From contig DAOVWW010000047.1 in NCBI GenBank assembly GCA_030636465.1, positions 1-8,698 of the forward strand: DNA of 8,698 nucleotides. The letters run 5' to 3'. The position numbers were made by a program, and so were the translations under genes. Below, piece after piece: positions 1-6,979 of this stretch. The first letter of the stretch is position 1. Each line of letters begins with the position of its first letter. A model generated the notes under the pieces. That model searched no databases, had not been told where the DNA came from, and saw only the letters and a list, made by a program, of their open reading frames with translations. The stretch is from Gammaproteobacteria bacterium (lineage in GTDB: Bacteria > Pseudomonadota > Gammaproteobacteria > BMS3Bbin11).

Positions 1-2
1 AA

Positions 3-644
3 TTAATTAAACGTGATGCAGCTGAAATTGCATCAATTGAAGAAAGTTATGACTATCGGATATCTTTGATGAGCCTGCCGAATCTGTTACATACCACCGT
101 GAGTACAGTATGGAAGGTACCTTACATTGAGTCTGATCAGAAAAAAGGACAGGCATGGGCAAGCCGCTTAGCGACTGACAAATTAAAAGTAGGCCTGGTG
201 TGGGCGGGTAACCCTTCACAGAAGGATGATAAATTCCGCTCTTGCAAGCTGAAAAACCTGCTGCCATTGATGCAGCTAGACCAGATCCAGTTTTATTCTC
301 TTCAGGTTGGTAATGCCGGAAAGCAGATCCAGTCGCCTGATTTTGATTCCATGATCGATCTTGCCAATGAGCTTTACAACTTTGAAGACACGGCGGCTGT
401 TATTGACGCACTGGACCTGGTTATTTCAGTGGACACGGCCGTCGCGCATTTGGCGGGTGCGCTCGGTAAGCCGGTCTGGACCATGTTGTGGTATTCTCAT
501 TGTTGGCGTTATCTCGAATCACGAACAGATACCCCCTGGTATCCAACAATGCGCTTATTCAGACAGAATGAAATTGGTGAATGGGCTGACGTAGTTGATC
601 AAATCGTCGTGGCACTCATTGATTTACAAAAAAATCTTCAATAA
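3..644 (+). CDS. Family 9 glycosyltransferase (C-terminal part of a TPR-type glycosyltransferase), 5'-truncated by the window edge
   Basis: The frame is open from the first bases, with no start that fits the family, so the gene begins upstream of the window. What is visible is the C-terminal lobe of a glycosyltransferase family 9 (heptosyltransferase-like) domain. It begins with the 'SLPNLLHTT' segment and continues with GLVWAGNPSQKDD, a strand ending SLQVG, then DTAAVIDALDLVISVDTAVAHLAGALGKP and the closing WYPTMRLFRQ block. The VDTAVAHLAGALGKPVW stretch is the nucleotide-sugar-binding region of the family. In many proteobacteria this exact C-terminal arrangement is fused behind TPR repeats, but no repeats are visible here, so the fusion is inferred. 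The usual 'DWRW' element reads HCWRYL, a mild divergence. It probably transfers a sugar from a nucleotide donor in the cytoplasm. The next gene starts 19 nt downstream, which suggests one operon with the two DUF5672 genes. Family assignment is confident; acceptor and sugar are unknown. Confidence 0.87.
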   Translation, partial: LIKRDAAEIASIEESYDYRISLMSLPNLLHTTVSTVWKVPYIESDQKKGQAWASRLATDKLKVGLVWAGNPSQKDDKFRSCKLKNLLPLMQLDQIQFYSLQVGNAGKQIQSPDFDSMIDLANELYNFEDTAAVIDALDLVISVDTAVAHLAGALGKPVWTMLWYSHCWRYLESRTDTPWYPTMRLFRQNEIGEWADVVDQIVVALIDLQKNLQ

Positions 645-663
645 AAAATATTCCCGGTTCTTG

Positions 664-1449
664 ATGATTGATACAAAGTTAAATGAAGGTGAAAGAAAAT
701 GGCATGATTTCATTAACAAGACTTATGCCCGGCTTCGCAGTCTTCCTCTGCCTGTAGTACCAGAAAATACAGATCGGAGCGTTGTATTAATGGAACCCCG
801 TCTTCATCCACATCTCGAGTACGTTTTACGAAATACTCTGTATTTTGCAGGGGAAGGATGGGGCCTTGAAATTTTTGCCGGACCGGAAAACTGGGATTAT
901 TTAAAAAAACTGACAAAAGACTGGGGAACTGTGCGATTTCATGATTTACAAGCTGAGAACCTCAGTACCATTCAATACAACTCGCTAAAAAAAAATGCCG
1001 ATACCTGGAAAAAAATAAGTGCTGAACACATATGCTGGGTTGAACTTGACTGCCTGTTATGCAGGCCAGGCATTGATGAGTTTATAGAATGGGATTATGT
1101 CGGTGCGCCATGGCGAACTAAAATGGCAATATCCCCAAACTGTCGCGTTGGTAATGGTGGTCTTTCTCTGCGCAGCCGATCGGCGATGCTGCGAATTGCC
1201 GATGAGACAAAGGTTGGTCACCCAATTCCAAACCCGTCGGTGATATATACAGAGGATTTGTATTTTTGCATCAATATGCAGCTGTGCAATCAGGTGATGC
1301 CTGGTACATTTAAAATTCCAGATGTTGAGACAGCCGCCAGGTTTTGTGTAGAGTCTGTGTTTTCACCATCACCGCTCGGTTTACATAAAACATGGAAGTA
1401 TTTCTTTCCACATCAGATTGAAGAATTCCTGGGCAAAATTCAGTATTGA
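664..1449 (+). CDS. DUF5672-family glycosyltransferase-like protein, copy 1
   Basis: A 261-residue protein of the DUF5672 type, a family found in glycan clusters and thought to have a glycosyltransferase-A-like fold; its biochemistry is poorly known. Visible family landmarks are a hydrophobic strand ending in an acidic residue (WVELDC, D129), then FIEWDYVGAPW (about 140-150), VGNGGLSLRSR (162-172), an acidic TED motif (196-198) and a C-terminal GLHKTW. I chose ATG at 664, 19 nt after the previous stop. The frame stays open upstream to a TTG at 595, but that start would overlap the preceding gene by 50 nt and add an unconserved basic leader. No convincing Shine-Dalgarno precedes 664, so coupling to the upstream gene is likely. 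The protein has no signal peptide or membrane segment and should be cytoplasmic. It is clearly related to the next gene along most of its length. In this copy the first Asp of a DxD-like site is Glu (ELD), while the TED motif is intact. Confidence 0.8.
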   Translation: MIDTKLNEGERKWHDFINKTYARLRSLPLPVVPENTDRSVVLMEPRLHPHLEYVLRNTLYFAGEGWGLEIFAGPENWDYLKKLTKDWGTVRFHDLQAENLSTIQYNSLKKNADTWKKISAEHICWVELDCLLCRPGIDEFIEWDYVGAPWRTKMAISPNCRVGNGGLSLRSRSAMLRIADETKVGHPIPNPSVIYTEDLYFCINMQLCNQVMPGTFKIPDVETAARFCVESVFSPSPLGLHKTWKYFFPHQIEEFLGKIQY

Positions 1450-1470
1450 GAATGTCACCAATAAGGATGA

Positions 1471-2310
1471 ATGATTTTTACAGGCAGAATGATGAACACT
1501 ACTTCTTTTTCTAAACATATCCCGGCAGGAGATATTTTTGACTCCTCCCGGCTGCCTCCGCATGAAGCATCTCTTTCACTGGAAGTATGGAGAAATTTTA
1601 TAAAAGAACAGTTAGCTGTTCTGCGAGATCAACCTCAAGTTTCATTTCAAACTGATTCAGAACGCCAGTTAGTGTGTGTGATTGACAAACATTTACCAAA
1701 TTTAGAGTTCGTTCTGCTCAATTCATGCAGCATGCTTGCCGATAAATGGGGGATGCAGATAGTGACAAGGCCAGTACTTGTGCCCTGGGTGAAACAATAT
1801 ACGGAAAAGCTGCATGGGGTGGATATCCGGCCTATCCTTGATCCGGGGGTAACTGTGACTGAGTTCCGGCGTAGTGTAGATTTCTGGAAGAAAATTGCAG
1901 GCGAATATTTGTTGATGATTGATACTGATAGCATTATCTGTCATAGAAGATTTGATGAATTTATCGGATATGACTATGTCGCTCCGCTCTGGAGAGAAGG
2001 GGATGTTTCTCCCTGGTGTCATTTTGGTGGCGGTATATCATTACGAAGAAAGTCGGCTATGATAAAAATATGTATGGGCTGCAATGTGAATCCTAAGCTA
2101 ATTCCCAATGAGTCAGTTTTTATTTCAATTATGTTGAGGCTTCAGCTAAATGAATTCCACTTGCCAGAAGATTTTCTAGCTTCACAATTCGCAGTTGAAC
2201 GCTGCTTTTACGAAAAGCCCTTTGCGCTTCACAAAGCCTGGCAATATATCCAGCATCAACAACTGCAGGAAATATTTGACACTGTTGAGTTCCCTGAAAA
2301 CCTCTGCTAG
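1471..2310 (+). CDS. DUF5672-family glycosyltransferase-like protein, copy 2 (diverged paralog)
   Basis: A 279-residue paralog of the preceding gene, 21 nt downstream and co-directional. Shared landmarks in the same order are a hydrophobic strand ending in DTD (151-153), DEFIGYDYVAPLW (about 162-174), FGGGISLRRKSAM (175-187), an NES segment (203-205) in the position of TED, and FALHKAWQYI near the C-terminus. It differs from its neighbour and the family pattern: VGAPW is VAPLW, the N of GNGG is G, and the acidic ED pair is ES. It keeps a clean DxD, the usual divalent-metal and nucleotide-sugar site of GT-A folds. Start choice is uncertain. AAGGA at 1463-1467 lies only 3 nt before ATG 1471, while the in-frame ATGs at 1489 and 1492 follow a weaker AGG; the first 7 residues may not be translated. 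The protein is cytoplasmic with no membrane segment. Its role is inferred to be glycan or glycoprotein assembly, but donor and acceptor are unknown. Confidence 0.77.
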   Translation: MIFTGRMMNTTSFSKHIPAGDIFDSSRLPPHEASLSLEVWRNFIKEQLAVLRDQPQVSFQTDSERQLVCVIDKHLPNLEFVLLNSCSMLADKWGMQIVTRPVLVPWVKQYTEKLHGVDIRPILDPGVTVTEFRRSVDFWKKIAGEYLLMIDTDSIICHRRFDEFIGYDYVAPLWREGDVSPWCHFGGGISLRRKSAMIKICMGCNVNPKLIPNESVFISIMLRLQLNEFHLPEDFLASQFAVERCFYEKPFALHKAWQYIQHQQLQEIFDTVEFPENLC

Positions 2311-2330
2311 AAGTAGTCAGGGTTACTTTT
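2311..2330 (+). terminator. Weak candidate terminator hairpin after the glycosyltransferase block
   Basis: Directly after the stop codon, AAGTAG (2311-2316) can pair with TTACTT (2323-2328), including one G-T wobble, across a 6-nt loop; the arm is followed by two further T residues. It is in the right place, between convergent genes. The stem is short and AT-rich and the T-tract is only four long, so its strength as an intrinsic terminator is doubtful. Confidence 0.2.
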
Positions 2331-2344
2331 ATGCAAGGAGTATC

Positions 2345-2358
2345 AATATCTAGATATT
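2345..2358. repeat. 14-bp perfect palindrome between convergent genes
   Basis: AATATCTAGATATT reads identically on both strands and sits in the 80-bp gap between the convergent DUF5672 and sulfotransferase genes. It is entirely A/T apart from the central CTAG, with no loop and no flanking T-run, so it is a poor terminator. It could be a protein-binding site or chance in AT-rich DNA. The remainder of the gap shows nothing else that I can support. Confidence 0.35.
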
Positions 2359-2390
2359 TCCCCCTTGACTAAAACTTCACAAAATTGCAC

Positions 2391-3341
2391 TCAGGGTAGA
2401 TATTGATCATAGCCAAGGTGGTCCAACATTGCTCCGCAATAAAGCTCGACTTCAACCAGAGTGTCATGTTTTAGGTGATTCTTCCAGTCACCGATGATGC
2501 CTTTGCGATAGAATGATCCGCGGTTTTCGGTACCGCGTGTTCGCCCACCTGATAACTTTGAAAAATCAGTTTTTTCGAGGCAGAATTCGATTGACTCGTC
2601 AGAATCCTCGACACCCAGAAACTGCAGTAACCGCTTTGTGTGTAATTGTGGTTCAGACCATAAATCTTCATATCTAATCAGCATGGCCTGATTGTTGTGC
2701 TGTTCAATAAAATTGTTGGCGTTGGCAATTTCCTGAATCCAGTTTTTTATGATCAGGGTGCCATAATCATGAATGGTACTGTATTTGCTTATCGTGCCTT
2801 CTGAATCCAGTGCCAGATTAAAAAACCATCCTGATACGATAACATCGCGGATGTCTCGTACAATATAGATAAATTTAGCATTGGGGAAGAGTTGATGAAA
2901 TCGGTAAAAATACTGGGCATTATTCGGGGTTTTTTCACCGACAGCACGAATACTTGAATTACCTGACCATTTTGACATCAGTAATTGTATGCTGAGCCTG
3001 GAAATATTATCAAAATCCTGCTCGAGGTAACTGTAATCAGATGTCTGTGTACTTTCCACTCCTTCATCGTTTAATCGCTTCCAGTTTCCTCTCTCTGGTA
3101 TAACTGAATTGTATTTAACAATTGCTGATCTTAAGGCTGGTTCAAGCAGGCTGGCAAAATGGGCTTCACCCTTGCAGGCCACCTGCGGGTGCGTATCAAG
3201 CAGGCGTTCTATCCATGTAGTCCCTGATTTGATAAATCCGCCAAGAAAAAACAATTGCTGATCTTGAAATTTTGTCAGATTTCCCAACAGTACATCAAGC
3301 TTATCTCTGAAACTGTGGGCATTGTATTGACCTTCATTCAT
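2391..3341 (-). CDS. PAPS-dependent sulfotransferase, copy 1
   Basis: A 316-residue sulfotransferase-domain protein that would transfer sulfate from PAPS to a hydroxyl or amine acceptor. The 5'-phosphosulfate loop is GFIKSGTTW (35-43), with the usual Pro before Lys replaced by Ile. The 3'-phosphate-binding Arg and Ser are R162 and S170 in VRDIRDVIVS, and the C-terminal RKGIIGDWKNHL (279-290) is the classic cofactor-covering segment. After the P-loop comes DTHPQVACKGEAHF (49-62); this spacing and the GE pair (58-59) recall the catalytic Glu region of protein-tyrosine sulfotransferases, and GEKTP (135-139) is also conserved. There is no signal peptide or membrane anchor, so it should act in the cytoplasm, where PAPS is made. 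It overlaps the upstream sulfotransferase by ATGA (3338-3341) and lacks its own clear ribosome site, so translation is probably coupled. It is the second gene of a two-gene minus-strand operon. The acceptor is unknown; a glycan or protein product of the adjacent glycosyltransferases is an inference. Confidence 0.9.
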   Translation of the reverse strand: MNEGQYNAHSFRDKLDVLLGNLTKFQDQQLFFLGGFIKSGTTWIERLLDTHPQVACKGEAHFASLLEPALRSAIVKYNSVIPERGNWKRLNDEGVESTQTSDYSYLEQDFDNISRLSIQLLMSKWSGNSSIRAVGEKTPNNAQYFYRFHQLFPNAKFIYIVRDIRDVIVSGWFFNLALDSEGTISKYSTIHDYGTLIIKNWIQEIANANNFIEQHNNQAMLIRYEDLWSEPQLHTKRLLQFLGVEDSDESIEFCLEKTDFSKLSGGRTRGTENRGSFYRKGIIGDWKNHLKHDTLVEVELYCGAMLDHLGYDQYLP

Positions 3342-4249
3342 GACTGAGAATATTCTAATGATTCAAGCAAATCGCCTGCTATAGCCCAGGCACGCTTGTT
3401 TAGCGCACTGCTAAAGTGGTTCCTCCAGTCACCACTTATGCCTTTACGTACAAAAGCAGTTTTCTGATCCTCGCCCTGTTGGTGTCCATCGCCCATTTTC
3501 TCAAAACGTGCGCTATAGACACAGTTCTCAATTGTTTGCTCATCTTCATTTGCACCGAGGAAGTGGCAAAGCCGGGTAACTTCACGGTTGGGCTGCTCCA
3601 GTAAATCCTCGTATTTTACTTCGAAATATCGATTGCCGAGGTTTTCACCGACAGTTTGCGCTACTGAGATATTACTTTTCCACTGCTTGAGAAATCTGCA
3701 GATATGATCATCAAAACTTCGTGCCGGTACATGATTTTCTTTCATCCCGCTGGTATTGAAAAACCAGCCAGATGTTGCACAGTCTCTGCCATCACGAATT
3801 ACGTGGATAATTTTTGCCTGGGGTAATAGTGACGTCAGTAGGGTGAGGTGGCGAATTGTATCTGGAGTTTTCTCACCAAGTATAAGGCTGTCTTTATTCG
3901 TAGATACCCACTTCTGGAACATGGTAAATATACTGTAGAGCAACACCAGGTGCATATCATCAATTTTATAATTCAGGGATTCTACGTGACCACCGTATTC
4001 TTCAAGGTGAGCGACAATTCCACCCTGCTGAAGTATTTCCTTGTTATAGTGTTGAAAACAGCGCTGAATTTGCGGAAAAAGGATATCGAAAAAATGAGAT
4101 TCACCACGGCAAACAGTATCGCTGTGGTTGTTTAAGATATGCTGAACCCAGGTGGTTCCCGATTTTGGCATGCCGACAATAAAAAAAAGTTTTCTGTCAA
4201 GAAAAGCTTCAAATTCTCTGAAATGCTGGATAGAAATAACCTGGTTCAT
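3338..4249 (-). CDS. PAPS-dependent sulfotransferase, copy 2 (first gene of the minus-strand pair)
   Basis: A 303-residue sulfotransferase related to its downstream neighbour but well diverged. The P-loop GMPKSGTTW (26-34) is canonical. The 3'-phosphate site is R142 and S150 in IRDGRDCATS, and FVRKGISGDWRNHF (266-279) closes the cofactor site. CRGESHFF (47-54) matches the GE region of copy 1, with E50 as the candidate base, and GEKTP (125-129) is shared. The region between about 80 and 120 differs most between the copies and probably carries acceptor specificity. No export signal is seen, so it is predicted to be cytoplasmic. Its ATG at 4247-4249 faces the divergent promoter region and has no good Shine-Dalgarno (the preceding bases read ATTATTGACAT). 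Its stop overlaps the start of copy 1 by 4 nt. All key residues are present, so it should be active. The substrate cannot be named. Confidence 0.9.
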   Translation of the reverse strand: MNQVISIQHFREFEAFLDRKLFFIVGMPKSGTTWVQHILNNHSDTVCRGESHFFDILFPQIQRCFQHYNKEILQQGGIVAHLEEYGGHVESLNYKIDDMHLVLLYSIFTMFQKWVSTNKDSLILGEKTPDTIRHLTLLTSLLPQAKIIHVIRDGRDCATSGWFFNTSGMKENHVPARSFDDHICRFLKQWKSNISVAQTVGENLGNRYFEVKYEDLLEQPNREVTRLCHFLGANEDEQTIENCVYSARFEKMGDGHQQGEDQKTAFVRKGISGDWRNHFSSALNKRAWAIAGDLLESLEYSQS

Positions 4250-4415
4250 ATGTCAATAATAATGATTTTGTTTATACTATGTTAACATTGAAACACATAT
4301 TTATGGAAAGGCAAGGAGAGGCATTCCTGAAAGTCTGAATGTTTCCAAAAGCAAAAAAATAAGGTCGCCTGACAGATAATTATTTACTGCTAAATTTCAC
4401 CAGAAGAGGAAAACA
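4250..4415. promoter_or_regulatory. Divergent intergenic region between the sulfotransferase pair and the ABC-transporter operon
   Basis: These 166 bp separate two divergently read gene sets and must carry the promoters of both. The sulfotransferase-proximal third is AT-rich and contains a perfect 10-bp palindrome, ATGTTAACAT (4279-4288), a plausible operator half-way between the two starts. A TATACT element overlaps 4273-4278 on the plus strand, but I cannot pair it with a well-spaced -35 box, so no promoter is called precisely. AAGGAG at 4313-4318 looks like a Shine-Dalgarno with no proper gene behind it; AGGA (4314-4317) can pair with TCCT (4325-4328). There is no recognisable riboswitch. 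Confidence 0.45.
4405..4410 (+). promoter_or_regulatory. Ribosome binding site of the substrate-binding protein gene
   Basis: AGAGGA lies 5 nt before ATG 4416. It is the strongest start signal in the plus-strand operon and fixes the start of the binding protein; the downstream genes have weaker ones. Confidence 0.7.
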
Positions 4416-5441
4416 ATGCGCAATATTTTTGAAATCAGTGCCATTATTTTGGCCATGTTAATCTCCGCTACAGCTACAGCAAATGATACAAAGATTCGTC
4501 TCGGCTGGCAGGTGCCCTGGGCAACTCAGGGTCAGCTGGTCATGGGACTGCAGCATACAAATATTCCACAGCTGAATGACCTCGACATTGATTACATCGG
4601 TTTTTCATATGGAGGGCCTCTTAACAAGGCCGCCATCGCCGGTGAAGTAGATATACTGTTGACTGCAGATCACCCTGCACTTGTTTTAATGTCAAAAAAA
4701 CCCGGTTATCGGATTGTATCGCGTATGATGTATAACCGCGTCTGTATTTATGTGCCCAGTAAATCTTCAATTCAGGAATTAAAACAGCTGGAGGGTAAGA
4801 AGGTAATGGGACCCGTCGGTGCGGCTGCAGAAAGAGTTGCCATGCAGGGGTTGCGGGATGCGTCAGTCGATATTGAAGGTTTACGAATAGGTAAACTGGA
4901 TATGGCACAGCAGTCGGCTCTGTTATCTAGAGAGGGTAGTGATAAAGCATGGACAGGTGTCGATGCTTTGTTTGGCTTTGATCCGTTGCCGGCCGTTTTT
5001 CAGGAGCAGGGAAAAGCTCGTATGCTCAACTGTGGCAAAGTAGTCTCTGTTGTTGTAGCTTCTCCTGAAATGCTGAAGCGTAAAGATGATCTCAAACGCT
5101 TCCTCCAGGCGTTTCGTATGAGCTGGTACAACTACGCGAAAAACCCAGAAGTCGTAAACCAGCAGTTTTCAAAACAATCACGCCTAAATGTCAGTGATGC
5201 TGTGCTGGATGAAGCGGCATCGATAGAACCGAACCGCTGGACAGCGAAACCTGCTGAGCAGGGTTTTCTCTTTGATGAAGGAGATATTAAGGTGCTTCAT
5301 GAAGCCCAAAAGTATCTCCTCGGTCGCAATATACTCAAGACACCGCTTGATATTCCTGCACAAATTGATACCACGATAATGCAGTCTCTGCTAGAAGATG
5401 ATCCCGGTATCTCTGAGTCAAGCGGGATAAAGGCCAGGTAA
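4416..5441 (+). CDS. Periplasmic substrate-binding protein of an SsuA/TauA/NMT1-like ABC importer
   Basis: A 341-residue exported binding protein. Residues 1-22 form a Sec signal peptide with cleavage likely after ATATA, and there is no lipobox, so it is soluble in the periplasm. The mature part begins with a strand (TKIRLGWQ) and has the type II binding-protein pattern of the NMT1/SsuA-like group. Examples are GGPLNKAAIAGEVDILLTAD (66-85), where a small-residue segment precedes a helix and an aspartate strand, then ELKQLEGKKVMGPVGAAAER (121-140) with the usual 'LKGKKVG' hinge, and ALFGFDPLPAVFQEQGKARM (184-203). Known members bind taurine, alkanesulfonates, nitrate, sulfate esters or thiamine-precursor pyrimidines. 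The pocket residues do not let me pick one. It is the first gene of the operon with a good ribosome site. The stop is followed by a 42-nt gap to the permease. No sulfonatase is present in the visible operon, which argues against assuming sulfonates. Confidence 0.83.
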   Translation: MRNIFEISAIILAMLISATATANDTKIRLGWQVPWATQGQLVMGLQHTNIPQLNDLDIDYIGFSYGGPLNKAAIAGEVDILLTADHPALVLMSKKPGYRIVSRMMYNRVCIYVPSKSSIQELKQLEGKKVMGPVGAAAERVAMQGLRDASVDIEGLRIGKLDMAQQSALLSREGSDKAWTGVDALFGFDPLPAVFQEQGKARMLNCGKVVSVVVASPEMLKRKDDLKRFLQAFRMSWYNYAKNPEVVNQQFSKQSRLNVSDAVLDEAASIEPNRWTAKPAEQGFLFDEGDIKVLHEAQKYLLGRNILKTPLDIPAQIDTTIMQSLLEDDPGISESSGIKAR

Positions 5442-5483
5442 AACGGTCTGGTCTGGGGCGTTTAGGAAACATACCGGCAGCAT

Positions 5484-6215
5484 ATGAAATTGCTACGCTC
5501 ACTGACCGGACTGATGATATTATTTCTGGCCTGGGTATTAGTAGAACCAACTGCAGGAGTGCTATTACCGCCGCTTAAAGAGGTAATAGCAAGCCTGGCT
5601 GACCTGGCGCAACGCGGCTGGCTAATAGACGATGTCCTTGCCAGCCTCTACCGTGTAGTCGTTGGAGTTTGCCTGAGCTTTCTTCTGGCAAGTTTTATGG
5701 GTTTCATCGCTGTGTACTGGAAAACGTTTCCGGATTATATTGCGGGTGGATTTGAAATCATTCGGCCTGTTCCTCCTATTGCCTGGGTGCCACTGGCACT
5801 GATAGCTTTTGGCGTTGGTGATAAACCTGCGATTGCTATTGTGGCCCTGGGAGCCTTCTTCCCCATCTGGCTTGGAATGGTGCAAGGGATACGAAATGTG
5901 AACCCTTCGCACCTGCATGCCGCAGCCAGCCTCGGCTGCACACGGAGATTGTTGCTTACAGATATTATTATTCCATCCGCATTACCGGACATTGCTCATG
6001 GTCTGCGTTTAGGGGTGGGTCTTGCATGGTTTTGTGTTGTCGCAGCCGAGATGATGGGCGCTGCCAGCGGTCTTGGATATGGCATTCAGTTGTTTAGCCA
6101 GAACCTGGAGATATCACGTATGTATGTTTACCTGCTTGCTATCGGCCTGTTAGGGTATTTAAGCAATGTGCTTCTTGAATCGGTGGCAGACTACCTGAAT
6201 GGCTGGCGCTCCTGA
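5484..6215 (+). CDS. ABC-transporter inner-membrane permease, SsuC/TauC-like
   Basis: A 243-residue integral membrane protein of the binding-protein-dependent permease family, with about six hydrophobic segments: near 8-23, 51-79, 93-112, 116-136, 173-194 and 215-235. The cytoplasmic coupling loop is HAAASLGCTRRLLLTDIIIP (145-164) followed by PDI; it matches the EAA loop except that the first Glu is His. This loop docks on the ATPase encoded next. The protein is slightly shorter than typical SsuC/TauC proteins (about 260-275). An in-frame TAG at 5463-5465 and the lack of any other start force ATG 5484, so the short N-terminus is genuine. The Shine-Dalgarno is weak (AGGAAA 14 nt upstream). The ATPase starts 6 nt after its stop, so the two are surely co-transcribed. 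It should form a homodimer in the membrane and pass the ligand delivered by the binding protein. Confidence 0.88.
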   Translation: MKLLRSLTGLMILFLAWVLVEPTAGVLLPPLKEVIASLADLAQRGWLIDDVLASLYRVVVGVCLSFLLASFMGFIAVYWKTFPDYIAGGFEIIRPVPPIAWVPLALIAFGVGDKPAIAIVALGAFFPIWLGMVQGIRNVNPSHLHAAASLGCTRRLLLTDIIIPSALPDIAHGLRLGVGLAWFCVVAAEMMGAASGLGYGIQLFSQNLEISRMYVYLLAIGLLGYLSNVLLESVADYLNGWRS

Positions 6216-6221
6216 GAGATT

Positions 6222-6941
6222 ATGGACAGCTGGCTAAAAATAGAAAACTTATCTTTTGGGCATAATGCTAACCCATTGTTTAGTGAACTGAATATCTCTG
6301 TTTCCAGGAGTTTTTCGATCGTCGGGATTTTAGGACCGAGTGGAATCGGGAAGACGTCCTTATTGAGCCTGATTGCCGGTTTTACCACTGCGTCAACGGG
6401 CAAAATCTGTGTCCATGGTAAAATCGTAAAAGGTCCTTCCAGTCATCGTCCGGTTGTATTTCAGGACCACAACCTTTTTCCATGGAAGAATGTGTCAAAA
6501 AATATCGAATTAGGCCTGCGTGCGAAAAAGTGGAATAAAGTCGATCGTCGTGAAAAAGTGGATAACTTACTAAATGCGATGGGGCTGACTGAATGTGCCA
6601 GGAAGTATCCATACGAACTGTCAGGCGGCATGCAGCAGCGCGTTGGACTTGCTCGTGCTATGGCTGTTACGCCACAGTGTATATTGATGGATGAGCCATT
6701 TTCTGCACTTGATGATTCAACACGTGTATCCGTTCGCGAGTATTTTAAAAGCACCCTGGAAAAGAATCAGACCAATGCAATTATTGTTACTCATGATCCA
6801 GATGAAGCGGTAAAACTATGCGATTATTTCATTGTCATAAAAGGTGTTGGCGATATATTTACTGTTGAAAAAGAAAACATCGATGCTGTAGGTTTAAGGG
6901 AAGAACTGGCACACTCATCCGCAATGAAAAACGGCACTTGA
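6222..6941 (+). CDS. ABC-transporter ATPase, SsuB/TauB-like
   Basis: A 239-residue ATP-binding subunit that powers the importer at the cytoplasmic face. All motifs are intact: Walker A GPSGIGKT (38-45), Q-loop VFQDHNLFPW (Q81), signature LSGGMQQR (133-140), Walker B CILMDEPF (D157, E158), D-loop SALD (161-164) and the switch His in VTHD (H191). The 'LFPW' after the Q-loop is typical of the nitrate/sulfonate/taurine ATPase group. Length is normal and there is no C-terminal regulatory domain. It lies 6 nt after the permease; a GAGAG overlapping the permease stop region may serve as ribosome site. Its TGA overlaps a possible TTG start (6938) of the sulfatase-like gene, which ties that gene to the operon. 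Confidence 0.92.
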   Translation: MDSWLKIENLSFGHNANPLFSELNISVSRSFSIVGILGPSGIGKTSLLSLIAGFTTASTGKICVHGKIVKGPSSHRPVVFQDHNLFPWKNVSKNIELGLRAKKWNKVDRREKVDNLLNAMGLTECARKYPYELSGGMQQRVGLARAMAVTPQCILMDEPFSALDDSTRVSVREYFKSTLEKNQTNAIIVTHDPDEAVKLCDYFIVIKGVGDIFTVEKENIDAVGLREELAHSSAMKNGT

Positions 6942-6979
6942 AAATACCTGGAACACGTTATTTGTATGACCTGAGGCCA

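Noticed and set aside
595..663. N-terminal extension of DUF5672 copy 1 from TTG 595.
   Set aside because: It overlaps the glycosyltransferase by 50 nt, uses a rare start without a ribosome site, and adds a basic leader that the paralog does not share.
3416..4135. Plus-strand open frames of 60-95 codons inside the sulfotransferase genes.
   Set aside because: They are shadows of clearly coding minus-strand frames, with no family motifs and low-complexity or atypical composition.
4303..4362. Two tiny back-to-back plus-strand frames upstream of the binding-protein gene: 11 codons from ATG 4303 to TGA 4338, then 7 codons from ATG 4339.
   Set aside because: Neither has a properly spaced ribosome site, neither carries a run of regulatory codons as in attenuator leader peptides, and no alternative hairpins accompany them. 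Chance frames are expected at this size.
4416..5441. Assigning the importer specifically to taurine or alkanesulfonates.
   Set aside because: The binding-protein family covers several unrelated ligands, the pocket residues are not diagnostic by eye, and no taurine dioxygenase or alkanesulfonate monooxygenase gene is present.
6938..6979. TTG start for the sulfatase-like gene overlapping the ATPase stop codon.
   Set aside because: No ribosome site precedes it, and it adds 14 residues before an already complete signal peptide. ATG 6980 with GAGG upstream fits better, though TTG use through coupling cannot be excluded.
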